A stretch of DNA of 64,000 bases from Microtetraspora glauca (GTDB taxonomy: Bacteria; Actinomycetota; Actinomycetes; Streptosporangiales; Streptosporangiaceae). The DNA lies in assembly GCA_001570385.1 (NCBI GenBank), contig BBYL01000006.1:434001-498000 (forward strand). The letters are read 5' to 3'. The translations under genes and the position numbers were made by a program. Within the stretch, counting starts at the first letter, position 1, and every line of letters starts with the position of its first letter. Positions 51,573 through 59,412 of this stretch are shown piece after piece. The notes under the pieces were generated by a model that worked only from the letters and a program-made list of their open reading frames with translations, searched no databases and had not been told where the DNA came from.

Positions 51573-52915
51573 GGCACCGGGATTCCGAGTTCTCGCAGCA
51601 CCTCGACTGTGTGCTCCCCGCTGTCCGGCGCCCGTCCACGGGCCTGCCGCCGCCGGGGCGCGGCGACCGGAACCCGGCCGGACGAGGTGTCCACCACCCA
51701 TTCGCCGTTCCGGCGGCGCGCGGCGGGGGAGAACGGCGCCGTGCCGCCGGGGGCCAGGGTCGGGTCGCGGGGCGTCAGGGTCGCGGCGACGACATCCGAC
51801 ATGGCGATGTCCCAGAGCACACCCGCGCCGTCGGCGGGCGCGGTCGCGGCGAGGACGGCGGCGGTCAGCCCGGTGAGCGGATCGGCGATCGCGTCACCGC
51901 AGAACACCGGAGTGCCGTCGGTGTCCCGTGCGACGAGGCCGTTCGCGGCGGCGACGTCGTCGCCGAAGCCGATCCGGCCGGACGCCCGGCCGTACGCCGT
52001 GATCGACACCCAGGTGGTACCGGCCGCGACCGCGGCCTCGGCGTCGAGCCCGAAGCCCGCGAGCGCACGGGGCCGGGAAGCCTCGATGACGATGTCGGCC
52101 GCGTCGACCAGGTCGGCCAGCGCGTGTCGTCCGCGTGGGGCGGCCGGATCGAGGACGACCGAGCGATGGCCCGCGTGCAGCAGCCGGTAGAACTCGGCGT
52201 TCCCGCGACGCGCGCCGTCCGGCCGCTGGGGAGTCTCCACCTTGACGATCCGCGCGCCGGCGAGGCCGAGCAGGTGGGCGCAGAGCGGCCCGGCCCACAG
52301 CGCGCTGAAGTCGACCACCAGTAGCCCGGCGAGCGGACGGGGCCGCAACGGCCGCGGCAGCGTCGGCGGACTGGTCGGCGGCCGGACCGGTCCGGCCGCG
52401 ACGCCGAGCAGTCCGGCTCGCTCGGCGAGCTCGGCGCCCGTGTGCTCGCGCAGCCAGTCGGTGACCGCGGGCCACGGGTCTTCTCCTACATCGGCGCAGG
52501 TCAGGGCGCCCAGCAGTGCGGGATCATCGGGGCGGGCGCAGGAGACCGCCGCCCAGCCGTCCGCGGTGGGCAGGAGCCGGCAGGCGCCGCCCGCCGACAC
52601 CGTGCCGCGACGCCGGTGGCCGGTGAACGCCGCCCGCTCGGCGAGCAGGGCCGCCCCATCCAGCCGGACCGCCCCGTCTACCTGAGCCGTACGGGCGGCC
52701 GTACTGTCCGGTGACCCCGATGTGAGCTCGGCGAACCGGGCCGACAACGCGCGGGCCACGCTCGCGGCCCGACCCGGCGGCACCAGTGGCGGCCCGTCCG
52801 CTCTGCCGGTCAGCGCGACAAGCCCGCTGCTCGCCCAGTCGGCCACCGGATCGTCGCCGACCCGGTCGGCATTGACATGTCGGTCATTGCGGACATTATG
52901 GGCGTCTGTCGGCAC
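51569..52915 (-). CDS. CaiB/BaiF-like CoA-transferase family protein
   Basis: About 448 residues. LAGLLVVDFSALWAGPLCAHLLGLAGARIVKVE is the family III signature, followed by GNAEFYRLLHAGHRSVVLD. The signature lies mid-protein (residue ~195) after an atypical N-terminal part, and the C-terminus is short, so the arrangement is unusual for the family. Start uncertain: GTG 52915 and GTG 52930 both sit in an extended inverted repeat. Coupled to the amidohydrolase and divergent from the enoyl-CoA hydratase. Confidence 0.7.
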   Translation of the reverse strand: MPTDAHNVRNDRHVNADRVGDDPVADWASSGLVALTGRADGPPLVPPGRAASVARALSARFAELTSGSPDSTAARTAQVDGAVRLDGAALLAERAAFTGHRRRGTVSAGGACRLLPTADGWAAVSCARPDDPALLGALTCADVGEDPWPAVTDWLREHTGAELAERAGLLGVAAGPVRPPTSPPTLPRPLRPRPLAGLLVVDFSALWAGPLCAHLLGLAGARIVKVETPQRPDGARRGNAEFYRLLHAGHRSVVLDPAAPRGRHALADLVDAADIVIEASRPRALAGFGLDAEAAVAAGTTWVSITAYGRASGRIGFGDDVAAANGLVARDTDGTPVFCGDAIADPLTGLTAAVLAATAPADGAGVLWDIAMSDVVAATLTPRDPTLAPGGTAPFSPAARRRNGEWVVDTSSGRVPVAAPRRRQARGRAPDSGEHTVEVLRELGIPVP

Positions 52916-52947
52916 GTCCCGAAGATACACTTCCGGACGTGTCCGAC
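52908..52947. promoter_or_regulatory. Extended near-perfect inverted repeat over the CoA-transferase start
   Basis: Arms 52908-52924 and 52931-52947 pair over about 17 bp with one mismatch and one bulge, leaving a short A/T-containing loop. The repeat contains two candidate GTG starts of the minus-strand CoA-transferase gene. It could be an operator or a 5'-UTR hairpin that affects initiation. Confidence 0.5.
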
Positions 52948-53047
52948 TCCGCCGGTGCTGAGACAGGCCGGTGCCGAGACAGACCCGGTCCCGGGACAGG
53001 TTCCTCCCCGGGGAGACGCGGGTCCGCTGGGCACGGGAGAGGTGAGC

Positions 53048-53083
53048 ATGATGACCCGCCCGATGGTGGGCGCCGATGAGTGA
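53048..53083 (+). CDS. Possible 11-codon leader ORF overlapping the enoyl-CoA hydratase start
   Basis: ATG 53048 follows GGGAGAGGTGAGC and opens MMTRPMVGADE-stop, ending at 53083, 8 nt inside the enoyl-CoA hydratase gene (ATG 53076). The hydratase start itself has only a weak GGTGGG. Translational coupling through this leader is plausible but unproven. Confidence 0.3.
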   Translation: MMTRPMVGADE

Positions 53084-54125
53084 CCTGCCGATCCTGTCCG
53101 TCGCCGACCTCGCGGACGGCGCCGCCGACGGGCCGCTGCTCGACGCGGAGGGTCGGGTCTCCGATCCGCTCATGGCCGTACGGCTGGACGGTGCGGCGGA
53201 CGCCGTGACCCTGGACCGGGCCGTGGCACGGGCCGCCGTCCGGGATCGGCTCCTGGTCGGCCTCGCCGCGGGGCCGCCGCCCGCGCGGACAGCCGTACTG
53301 CTGGGCGCGCTGGATGTCACCCTCGCCGGGGCAGCCGATGGGGCCGTGCGGGAGTGCGTCACGGTTCGCGATCCGGAGGAGCGGCTGTTCGTCCTCTCCG
53401 CGGCGGCGACACGCAATCCGCACGCGTCGACGGTCCTCGGGCAGGTGCTCAGGGCGGGAGCGACGCTCACGGTCGGCCGCGCGCTGGATGTGGAGTCGTT
53501 CGCCTACTCGACGCTGCTCGGCGGGCCGGAGTTCCGCCGCTGGCTCGATGGCCGCCGTCGTCGCGACGTCCCGCCGGCAGTCCACGATCCGGTGCTTGTG
53601 GGCCGGGACGGCGACCGGCTGCTGATCACGCTGAACCGGCCGGAGCGGCGCAACGCCTACGGCAGGGAAGTGCGCGACGCCCTGGTCGACGCCCTGCGCA
53701 TCGCCGTGTTCGACGACACGGTCGTCCAGGTGGTGCTCGACGGCGCCGGGCCGTCCTTCTGCTCGGGCGGAGACCTCGACGAGTTCGGCACCGCCCCCGA
53801 CCTCGCCACCGCTCACCTGATACGCACCCGGGCGGGCGCCGGCCGGCTCATGCACGAACTCGCGTCGCGGATCGAGGTGCGGGTGCACGGGAGCTGTGTC
53901 GGCGCGGGGATCGAGCTGCCCGCCTTCGCCGGAACCGTCGTGGCGGACCGCCGGACCACCTTCCGGCTGCCCGAGGTGGGCATGGGGCTGATCCCCGGCG
54001 CGGGCGGCACGGTCGGCATCCCCCGGCGCATCGGCCGCTGGCGGGCTCTCGACCTGGCCCTGTCCGGTCTGCCGGTCGACGCGGAGACCGCCCTGGCCTG
54101 GGGTTTGATCGACCACATCGCCTGA
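53076..54125 (+). CDS. Enoyl-CoA hydratase/isomerase family protein with N-terminal extension
   Basis: 349 residues. The crotonase core occupies ~170-349: ITLNRPERRNAYG, FCSGGDLDEFG (oxyanion loop), VGAGIELPAFAG with the first catalytic Glu, and LPEVGMGLIPGAGGTVGIPRR with the second. Both catalytic Glu are present, unlike the 43.2 kb paralogue. The ~165-residue N-terminal part has no motif I recognise. Divergent from the CoA-transferase/amidohydrolase operon and convergent with mftR. Confidence 0.82.
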   Translation: MSDLPILSVADLADGAADGPLLDAEGRVSDPLMAVRLDGAADAVTLDRAVARAAVRDRLLVGLAAGPPPARTAVLLGALDVTLAGAADGAVRECVTVRDPEERLFVLSAAATRNPHASTVLGQVLRAGATLTVGRALDVESFAYSTLLGGPEFRRWLDGRRRRDVPPAVHDPVLVGRDGDRLLITLNRPERRNAYGREVRDALVDALRIAVFDDTVVQVVLDGAGPSFCSGGDLDEFGTAPDLATAHLIRTRAGAGRLMHELASRIEVRVHGSCVGAGIELPAFAGTVVADRRTTFRLPEVGMGLIPGAGGTVGIPRRIGRWRALDLALSGLPVDAETALAWGLIDHIA

Positions 54126-54140
54126 TCGCCGGCCGGAGCG

Positions 54141-54737
54141 CTAAGGGCGGGTCAGGTAGCGGCGGAGGCCGCTCAGCGAGGAGTCGAGGAGCCGGGGCAG
54201 CGAGCTGTCCTCCTCCTCGAGCCACTGCTCGTACGCCGAGAGCGCCAGTGCCAGGCTCACATGCCCGATGGTGCGCGGCAGCAGGGCGTCGGCGGTCGTT
54301 CCGCATCTCCCGGCGACGTACTCGGCGATGACGTTCCGCCATGCGGCGTACTTGAGCGCCGAGTGGGCCTGCAACGCCGGAGTGGTGAGCAGCAGCCGCA
54401 TCCGCTGGCGATGTTGCGGGATCGCGGCTTCGTCCAGGTGGTTGAAATCGAGGATGGCCCGGTGCACCGCCTCGTACAGCGGGATGTCGGGCGGGGAGGC
54501 CGCCAGATGGGCATGCAGGCGGACCAGGCCGGCCTCGAACTGCCCCCAGGGGATGTCGTTCTTGGAGGGGTAGTAGCGGAACAGCGTCCGCCTGCCGATG
54601 CCGGCCGCCTCGGCGATGGCGTCGACCGTGGTCTCCTCGAACCCGCGCTCGCCAAAGAGGCGGAACGCCGCCTGTTCGATCGCGGAATGGTCGGTTGTCG
54701 GGGGGCGACCCCGCTGGTGTGCGGATGGGCTGGTCAC
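54141..54737 (-). CDS. mftR: Mycofactocin system TetR-type regulator MftR
   Basis: 198 residues. N-terminal HTH: FRLFGERGFEETTVDAIAEA, GIGRRTLFRYYPSKNDIPWG. The FRYYPSKNDIPWG string and location beside mftA identify MftR. The family is reported to repress mycofactocin genes and respond to long-chain acyl-CoA. GTG start; no good SD. Divergent from mftA across 114 nt containing inverted repeats. The neighbouring acyl-CoA genes make regulation by acyl-CoA plausible. Confidence 0.88.
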   Translation of the reverse strand: MTSPSAHQRGRPPTTDHSAIEQAAFRLFGERGFEETTVDAIAEAAGIGRRTLFRYYPSKNDIPWGQFEAGLVRLHAHLAASPPDIPLYEAVHRAILDFNHLDEAAIPQHRQRMRLLLTTPALQAHSALKYAAWRNVIAEYVAGRCGTTADALLPRTIGHVSLALALSAYEQWLEEEDSSLPRLLDSSLSGLRRYLTRP

Positions 54738-54818
54738 AGGAACGTAAAGCTATCAGCCCCTCGGGGCTTCCCTTTTGGCACTCAATGCCCTTAAATGTTT
54801 AAAAATTTCTGCATCCGG

Positions 54819-54834
54819 TGCCGTTAATACGGCA
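54819..54834. promoter_or_regulatory. Inverted repeat in the mftR-mftA promoter (putative MftR operator)
   Basis: TGCCGT-TAAT-ACGGCA lies 18 nt before the mftA ATG. A second, shorter GGCA-N5-TGCC repeat lies near 54777-54789, and an A+T tract separates them. The position fits MftR control of both divergent genes. Confidence 0.45.
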
Positions 54835-54851
54835 TCAGTCGAGGAGTCGTC

Positions 54852-54968
54852 ATGCGAGACAGGACCATCCCGGCCACGCCGCACGCGAACGAGATCGCCC
54901 CAGAGGAGGTGACGGCGGAGACGCTGATCGAAGAGGTGTCGATCGACGGCATGTGCGGCGTCTACTGA
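54852..54968 (+). CDS. mftA: Mycofactocin precursor peptide MftA
   Basis: 38 residues, too short for most gene callers. The C-terminus IDGMCGVY is the hallmark of MftA. The terminal Val-Tyr is oxidatively decarboxylated and crosslinked by the radical SAM enzyme MftC, and the Tyr/Val end becomes the redox cofactor core. The preceding acidic leader is the region bound by MftB. SD GAGGAG is 5 nt upstream of the ATG. First gene of the mft operon; the fused mftBC gene starts 19 nt after its stop. Confidence 0.95.
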   Translation: MRDRTIPATPHANEIAPEEVTAETLIEEVSIDGMCGVY

Positions 54969-54987
54969 TCGGCGGTCGGATCAAGTG

Positions 54988-56577
54988 ATGACGAACCCGC
55001 TCGACGAGGCATGGGAGCTGTCTCCCAGTGTGGCGTTGCGGCCGGAGCCGTTCGGGGCGCTGGCGTACCACTTCGGCAACCGGAGGCTGACCTTCCTCAA
55101 GCGCCGGGAGCTGGTCGCGGTCGTGCGCGGCCTCGGCTCCCACGCGGACGCGCGAGGCGCGTTGCGCGGTGCCGAGGTGCCCGCCGACCAGTGGCCGGCG
55201 TACGCCGAGGCGCTGCGCGGCCTGGCGTCCGCCGACATGATCCGTCCGCGTACGGCCCGAGAGACGACGGCCGCCCCCCTGGAACCGGCCGCCGCCCCCC
55301 GGACCGTCTCGCCCGCCGGACGGGCCGGGTCGGCGACCGGGTCGCTCGTCGAGCGGTTCGAGTACGGCCTGGCCGCGCCGATCTGCCTCACCTGGGAGCT
55401 GACGTACGCGTGCAACCTGTCGTGCGTGCACTGCCTGTCGTCCTCAGGCCGGCGCGATCCCCGGGAGCTGACCACCGCACAGTGCGAGGCGGTGATCGAC
55501 GAGCTGCGGGCCATGAAGGTCTTCTACGTCAACATCGGCGGTGGTGAGCCGACGGTCCGGCCGGACTTCTGGCACCTGCTGGAGTACGCCGTGGCCAATC
55601 AGGTCGGGGTGAAGTTCTCCACCAACGGAGTGCGCATCACCCCCGAGCGTGCGCGGTTCCTGGCGTCCACCGACTACGTCGACGTGCAGGTCTCGCTCGA
55701 CGGCGCCACCGCCGAGGTCAACGACCGGGTGCGCGGCCGCGGGTCGTACGCGATGGCGATGCGGGCGCTGGACAACCTGGCCGAGGCCGGGTTCGCCGAC
55801 GCGAAGGTGTCGGTGGTGGTGACCCGCGAGAACGTGGGCCAACTCGACGAGTTCAAGGCGATCGCCGACGCGCGCGGGGCGACGTTGCGGCTGACCCGGC
55901 TGCGCCCGTCCGGCCGTGGCGCGGACGTGTGGGATGAGCTGCACCCCACGGCCGCGCAGCAGCGTGAGTTGTACGAGTGGTTGCTGCGGGCAGGGGAGAA
56001 CGTCCTCACCGGCGACTCGTTCTTCCACCTCGCCGGATACGGCGAGACGTTGCCGGGGCTGAACCTGTGTGGGGCGGGCCGGGTGGTCTGCCTGATCGAC
56101 CCGGTCGGGGACGTTTACGCGTGCCCGTTCGCGATCCACGACACGTTCCACGCCGGCAACGTGCTGAATGACGGCGGGTTCGCCGGGGTCTGGCGCACCT
56201 CGGAGCTGTTCGGGGGGCTGCGGTCCCCGCAAACCTCCGGCGCCTGCACGAGCTGCCACTTCTTCGACTCCTGCCGTGGCGGATGCATGGCGGCGAAGTT
56301 CTTCACGGGCCTGCCGCTGGACGGCCCCGATCCGGAGTGCGTGCAGGGCCACGCCGAGCAGGCGCTCGCGGCCGCCGGACGCATGGCGCCCAAGCCCGGT
56401 CAGGACCATTCCCATCGCACTGTTCCGCGGCAGGTCGTCCGCCCGGGACGGGCCGAGCCGGTTCTGCTGCAGATCGGGTCCGGGCCGGCCCCTGCCGCTC
56501 CGCCGGTGCGCGCCTGCGCAGAAAGCCCTCTGGCCGGGTTGACCGTACCCGCGGGTTCCTCCACGGGCGCGCAGTAG
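54988..56577 (+). CDS. mftC: Fused MftB-MftC: RiPP recognition element plus radical SAM maturase
   Basis: 529 residues. Residues ~1-90 are MftB (PqqD-like leader-binding domain), with WELSPSVALRPEPFGALAYH and LTFLKRRELVAVVRGL. A ~35-residue Ala/Pro/Gly-rich linker follows. From about residue 120 the protein is complete MftC: CNLSCVHC (Cys142, Cys146, Cys149) binds the [4Fe-4S]/SAM cluster, with NIGGGEPTVRPDFW and the C-terminal SPASM-like Cys set (CGAGRVVC, CTSCHFFDSCRGGC). The two proteins are usually separate genes; here no stop or start lies between them. GTG 54985 is an alternative start. Confidence 0.92.
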   Translation: MTNPLDEAWELSPSVALRPEPFGALAYHFGNRRLTFLKRRELVAVVRGLGSHADARGALRGAEVPADQWPAYAEALRGLASADMIRPRTARETTAAPLEPAAAPRTVSPAGRAGSATGSLVERFEYGLAAPICLTWELTYACNLSCVHCLSSSGRRDPRELTTAQCEAVIDELRAMKVFYVNIGGGEPTVRPDFWHLLEYAVANQVGVKFSTNGVRITPERARFLASTDYVDVQVSLDGATAEVNDRVRGRGSYAMAMRALDNLAEAGFADAKVSVVVTRENVGQLDEFKAIADARGATLRLTRLRPSGRGADVWDELHPTAAQQRELYEWLLRAGENVLTGDSFFHLAGYGETLPGLNLCGAGRVVCLIDPVGDVYACPFAIHDTFHAGNVLNDGGFAGVWRTSELFGGLRSPQTSGACTSCHFFDSCRGGCMAAKFFTGLPLDGPDPECVQGHAEQALAAAGRMAPKPGQDHSHRTVPRQVVRPGRAEPVLLQIGSGPAPAAPPVRACAESPLAGLTVPAGSSTGAQ

Positions 56578-56589
56578 AGAGAGGTTGTC

Positions 56590-57771
56590 GTGTTCGGAAA
56601 CTCATGGTTCGAGACAGTGGCCGAGGCGCAGCGCCGGGCTCGGAAGCGGCTGCCGAGGTCGGTGTACAGCGCGCTGCTGGCCGGGTCGGAGAAGGGCGTC
56701 ACCTACGACGACAACGTGGCCGCGTTCGCCGAGCTCGGCTTCGCGCCGCATGTGGCGGACCTGCCCGCAAAGCGGGATCTGACCACGACGGTGATGGGCC
56801 AGGAGATCGCGCTGCCCGTGCTCATCTCCCCGACCGGGGTGCAGGCGGTGCATCCCGATGGGGAGGTGGCGGTCGCCCGCGCGGCCGCGGCACGGGGGAC
56901 GGCCATGGGGCTGAGCTCGTTCGCCAGCAAGCCGGTGGAGGAGGTCGTCGCGGCCAACCCGCGGACCTTCTTCCAGATGTACTGGATGGGCGACCGCGAT
57001 TCCATGGTGCGGCGGATGGAGCGGGCCCGCGCGGCCGGGGCCAAGGGCCTGATCGCCACGCTCGACTGGTCGTTCTCCAACGGCCGGGACTGGGGCAGCC
57101 CGTGGATCCCCGAACGGCTGAACCTCAAGGCGATGGTCCGGTTCGCCCCGCAAGGGCTGAGCCGTCCGGGGTGGCTGTTCGACTACGCCAGGACGCGCCG
57201 GCTGCCGGACCTGACCACCCCCAACCTCGCCGACGCCGGGCAGCCGGCGCCGACGTTCTTCGGCGCGTACGGCGAATGGATGGGCACGCCGCCTGTGACA
57301 TGGGAGGACGTGCGATGGATGCGCGAGCAGTGGGACGGGCCGTTCATGCTCAAGGGCATCTGCCGGCTCGACGACGCCAAGCGCGCTGTCGACGCGGGGG
57401 TCACGGCGATCTCGGTGTCCAACCACGGTGGAAACAATCTGGACGGCACCCCTGCGTCGATCCGGGTGCTGCCGGGCATCGCGCAGGCGGTCGGCGACCA
57501 GATCGAAGTGCTGCTGGACGGCGGCGTACGGCGTGGCGGCGACGTGGTCAAGGCGCTCGCGCTCGGCGCCAGGGCGGTGATGATCGGGCGTGCCTACCTG
57601 TGGGGTCTGGCGGCGAACGGCCAGGCCGGGGTGGAGAACGTGCTCGACATCGTGCGCGGCGGGATCGACTCGGCCCTGCTGGGGCTCGGCCGCGCGTCGA
57701 TCCACGATCTGACGCCCGACGACGTGGTGATCCCGCCCGGATTCACCCGGGCGCTCGGCGCGGACTCCTAG
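56590..57771 (+). CDS. mftD: Pre-mycofactocin synthase MftD (FMN-dependent alpha-hydroxyacid oxidase fold)
   Basis: 393 residues. LPVLISPTGVQAVHPDGEVAV, FFQMYWMGDRD, ISVSNHGGNNLDG (catalytic His) and VLLDGGVRRGGDVVKALALG with AVMIGR are the FMN alpha-hydroxyacid dehydrogenase signatures; the gene lies directly after mftC. MftD oxidatively deaminates the excised AHDP dipeptide-like intermediate to pre-mycofactocin. GTG start, AGAGAGG upstream, 12 nt after the previous stop. Confidence 0.95.
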   Translation: MFGNSWFETVAEAQRRARKRLPRSVYSALLAGSEKGVTYDDNVAAFAELGFAPHVADLPAKRDLTTTVMGQEIALPVLISPTGVQAVHPDGEVAVARAAAARGTAMGLSSFASKPVEEVVAANPRTFFQMYWMGDRDSMVRRMERARAAGAKGLIATLDWSFSNGRDWGSPWIPERLNLKAMVRFAPQGLSRPGWLFDYARTRRLPDLTTPNLADAGQPAPTFFGAYGEWMGTPPVTWEDVRWMREQWDGPFMLKGICRLDDAKRAVDAGVTAISVSNHGGNNLDGTPASIRVLPGIAQAVGDQIEVLLDGGVRRGGDVVKALALGARAVMIGRAYLWGLAANGQAGVENVLDIVRGGIDSALLGLGRASIHDLTPDDVVIPPGFTRALGADS

Positions 57772-57775
57772 TGCC

Positions 57776-58531
57776 GTGGAACCGATGACGAGCCGCGACC
57801 TGGCGGACCTGCCGTGGCCGGCGCTGCCGCCGTCGCCGATGGTGTTGGTGCCGCTGGGGTCCACCGAGCAACACGGCCCGCACCTGCCGCTGCACACCGA
57901 CACCACCATCGCCACGGCGGTGGCCGAGGGGGCGGCAGCCGGTCTCCGCGGCGCCCGGCCGGACCGGGCGCTCCTGGTGGCGCCCGCGGTCGCCTACGGC
58001 GCCAGTGGCGAGCACCAGGGCTTTTGCGGCACCGCGTCGATCGGGCACGAGGCGCTGCGGTCGCTGCTGGTCGAGCTGGTGCGGTCCCTGTCGCTTTGGG
58101 CCGGACGCGTCGTCTTCGTCAACGGCCACGGCGGCAACCTGCCGACGGTCGCCGCCGCGATCTCGCAGCTGCGGTACGAGCGGCATGACGCGTCCTGGGT
58201 GCCCTGCGCGGTCGAGGAGATGGACGCGCACGCGGGGCATGCCGAAACGTCCCTGATGCTGCACCTGGCCCCGCGCCTGGTGCGCATGGGCCAGGCCGAG
58301 GCGGGTAATTCCACCCCGCTCACCGACCTGATGCCCCGGCTCGTGGCGGAGGGCGTGGCCGGTGTGTCGCCCTGTGGCGTGCTCGGCGATCCGACCACGG
58401 CCACCGCCGGGGAGGGGCGGCGGATCCTGACCCGGATGATCGGCGATGTGGTCGCCCGCGTCGAGCACGGGCAGGTGGACCGGCACGGTTGTCTCCTGTC
58501 ATCGGACCCGGCGGCGTCGGGCCTCAAGTGA
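57776..58531 (+). CDS. mftE: Mycofactocin peptidase MftE (creatininase family)
   Basis: 251 residues. LVPLGSTEQHGPHLPLHTDT, VNGHGGNLPTV and the DAHAGHAETS string provide the metal-binding Glu/His/Asp residues of the creatininase fold. MftE releases the modified C-terminal Val-Tyr part from the MftC-processed peptide. GTG start 4 nt after mftD; ATG 57785 is an alternative. Its stop overlaps the SDR start by GTGA. Confidence 0.93.
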   Translation: MEPMTSRDLADLPWPALPPSPMVLVPLGSTEQHGPHLPLHTDTTIATAVAEGAAAGLRGARPDRALLVAPAVAYGASGEHQGFCGTASIGHEALRSLLVELVRSLSLWAGRVVFVNGHGGNLPTVAAAISQLRYERHDASWVPCAVEEMDAHAGHAETSLMLHLAPRLVRMGQAEAGNSTPLTDLMPRLVAEGVAGVSPCGVLGDPTTATAGEGRRILTRMIGDVVARVEHGQVDRHGCLLSSDPAASGLK

Positions 58532-58587
58532 GCGGACCTCAGGTGAGCGGGGCAGAGGTGAGCGGGGCACAGGTGAGCGGGCCGATC
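58528..58587 (+). repeat. Four tandem 15-nt repeats, each containing a GTG start codon
   Basis: Units start at 58528, 58543, 58558 and 58573, each beginning GTGAGCGG. They keep the reading frame and give four in-frame candidate starts for the mycofactocin-locus SDR. Copy number could vary by slippage without a frameshift. Confidence 0.8.
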
Positions 58588-59412
58588 GGAGCGACTTCGG
58601 CCCGGGAGACCCCGGCGGAGCGGGTCGCGCTGGTGACCGGGGCGGCCCGGGGCATCGGCGCGGCCACCGTCAGCGCCCTTGCCTCCCGGGAGTACCGGGT
58701 GGTGGCGGTCGACTCGTGCGCGGGGGAGGGGCCGGGGCGTCCCGAGGGCGTCGCCTACCCGCTCGCCACCGCCGACGACCTGATGGCGCTGGCGGACGCG
58801 CACCCCGGCCGGGTCCTGTCGTACGTCGCGGACGTGCGCGACCGAGACGCGCTCGCGGCGGCGGCCTCGCTTGCCGTCGACCGCTTCGGCCGGTTGGACG
58901 CCGCCGTGGCCGCGGCGGCGGTCATCGCCGGCGGCCTGCCGTTGTGGCGGACCCCGCCCTCGCACCTGCGATCCCTGTGGGAGGTCGACGTGATGGGCGT
59001 GTGGAACACCGCCGCGGTGTGCGTCCCGCACATGCTGGCCGGCCCCGATCCGAGGGGATGCCGGTTCGTCGCCGTTGCCTCGGCCGCCGCCTCGCACGGA
59101 CTGTTCCACCTGACTGCCTACAACGCCGCGAAACACGCGGTGGTCGGGCTGGTCCGCGGCTTGGCGGCCGACCTGGTGGGGACCGGTGTGACCGCGACCG
59201 CCGTCTCTCCCGGATCGACCCGCACGCCCATGCTCGCCGCCACCGCCGACCTGTACGACCTGGACGGTGTGGACGGCTTCGCCGCCTCCCAACTCATCCG
59301 CCGGCTGATCGACCCCACCGAGATCGCCGAGGCCATCGCGTTCTGCTGCTCCCGTGAGGGCGGCGTGGTGAACGGATCGGTGATCTCGGCGGACGGAGGA
59401 TTCACCCCATGA
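58528..59412 (+). CDS. Mycofactocin-locus SDR family oxidoreductase
   Basis: 294 residues from GTG 58528. Classical SDR: VTGAARGIGAATVSALAS, the Ser/Tyr/Lys site ASAAASHGLFHLTAYNAAKHA and VISADGGFTP at the end. SDRs of this type occupy the slot between mftE and mftF in many mycofactocin loci and are presumed cofactor-dependent. The N-terminus is unusual: four 15-nt units encode VSGPQ VSGAE VSGAQ VSGPI, each beginning with a possible GTG start. Stop overlaps mftF (ATGA). Confidence 0.85.
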   Translation: MSGPQVSGAEVSGAQVSGPIGATSARETPAERVALVTGAARGIGAATVSALASREYRVVAVDSCAGEGPGRPEGVAYPLATADDLMALADAHPGRVLSYVADVRDRDALAAAASLAVDRFGRLDAAVAAAAVIAGGLPLWRTPPSHLRSLWEVDVMGVWNTAAVCVPHMLAGPDPRGCRFVAVASAAASHGLFHLTAYNAAKHAVVGLVRGLAADLVGTGVTATAVSPGSTRTPMLAATADLYDLDGVDGFAASQLIRRLIDPTEIAEAIAFCCSREGGVVNGSVISADGGFTP

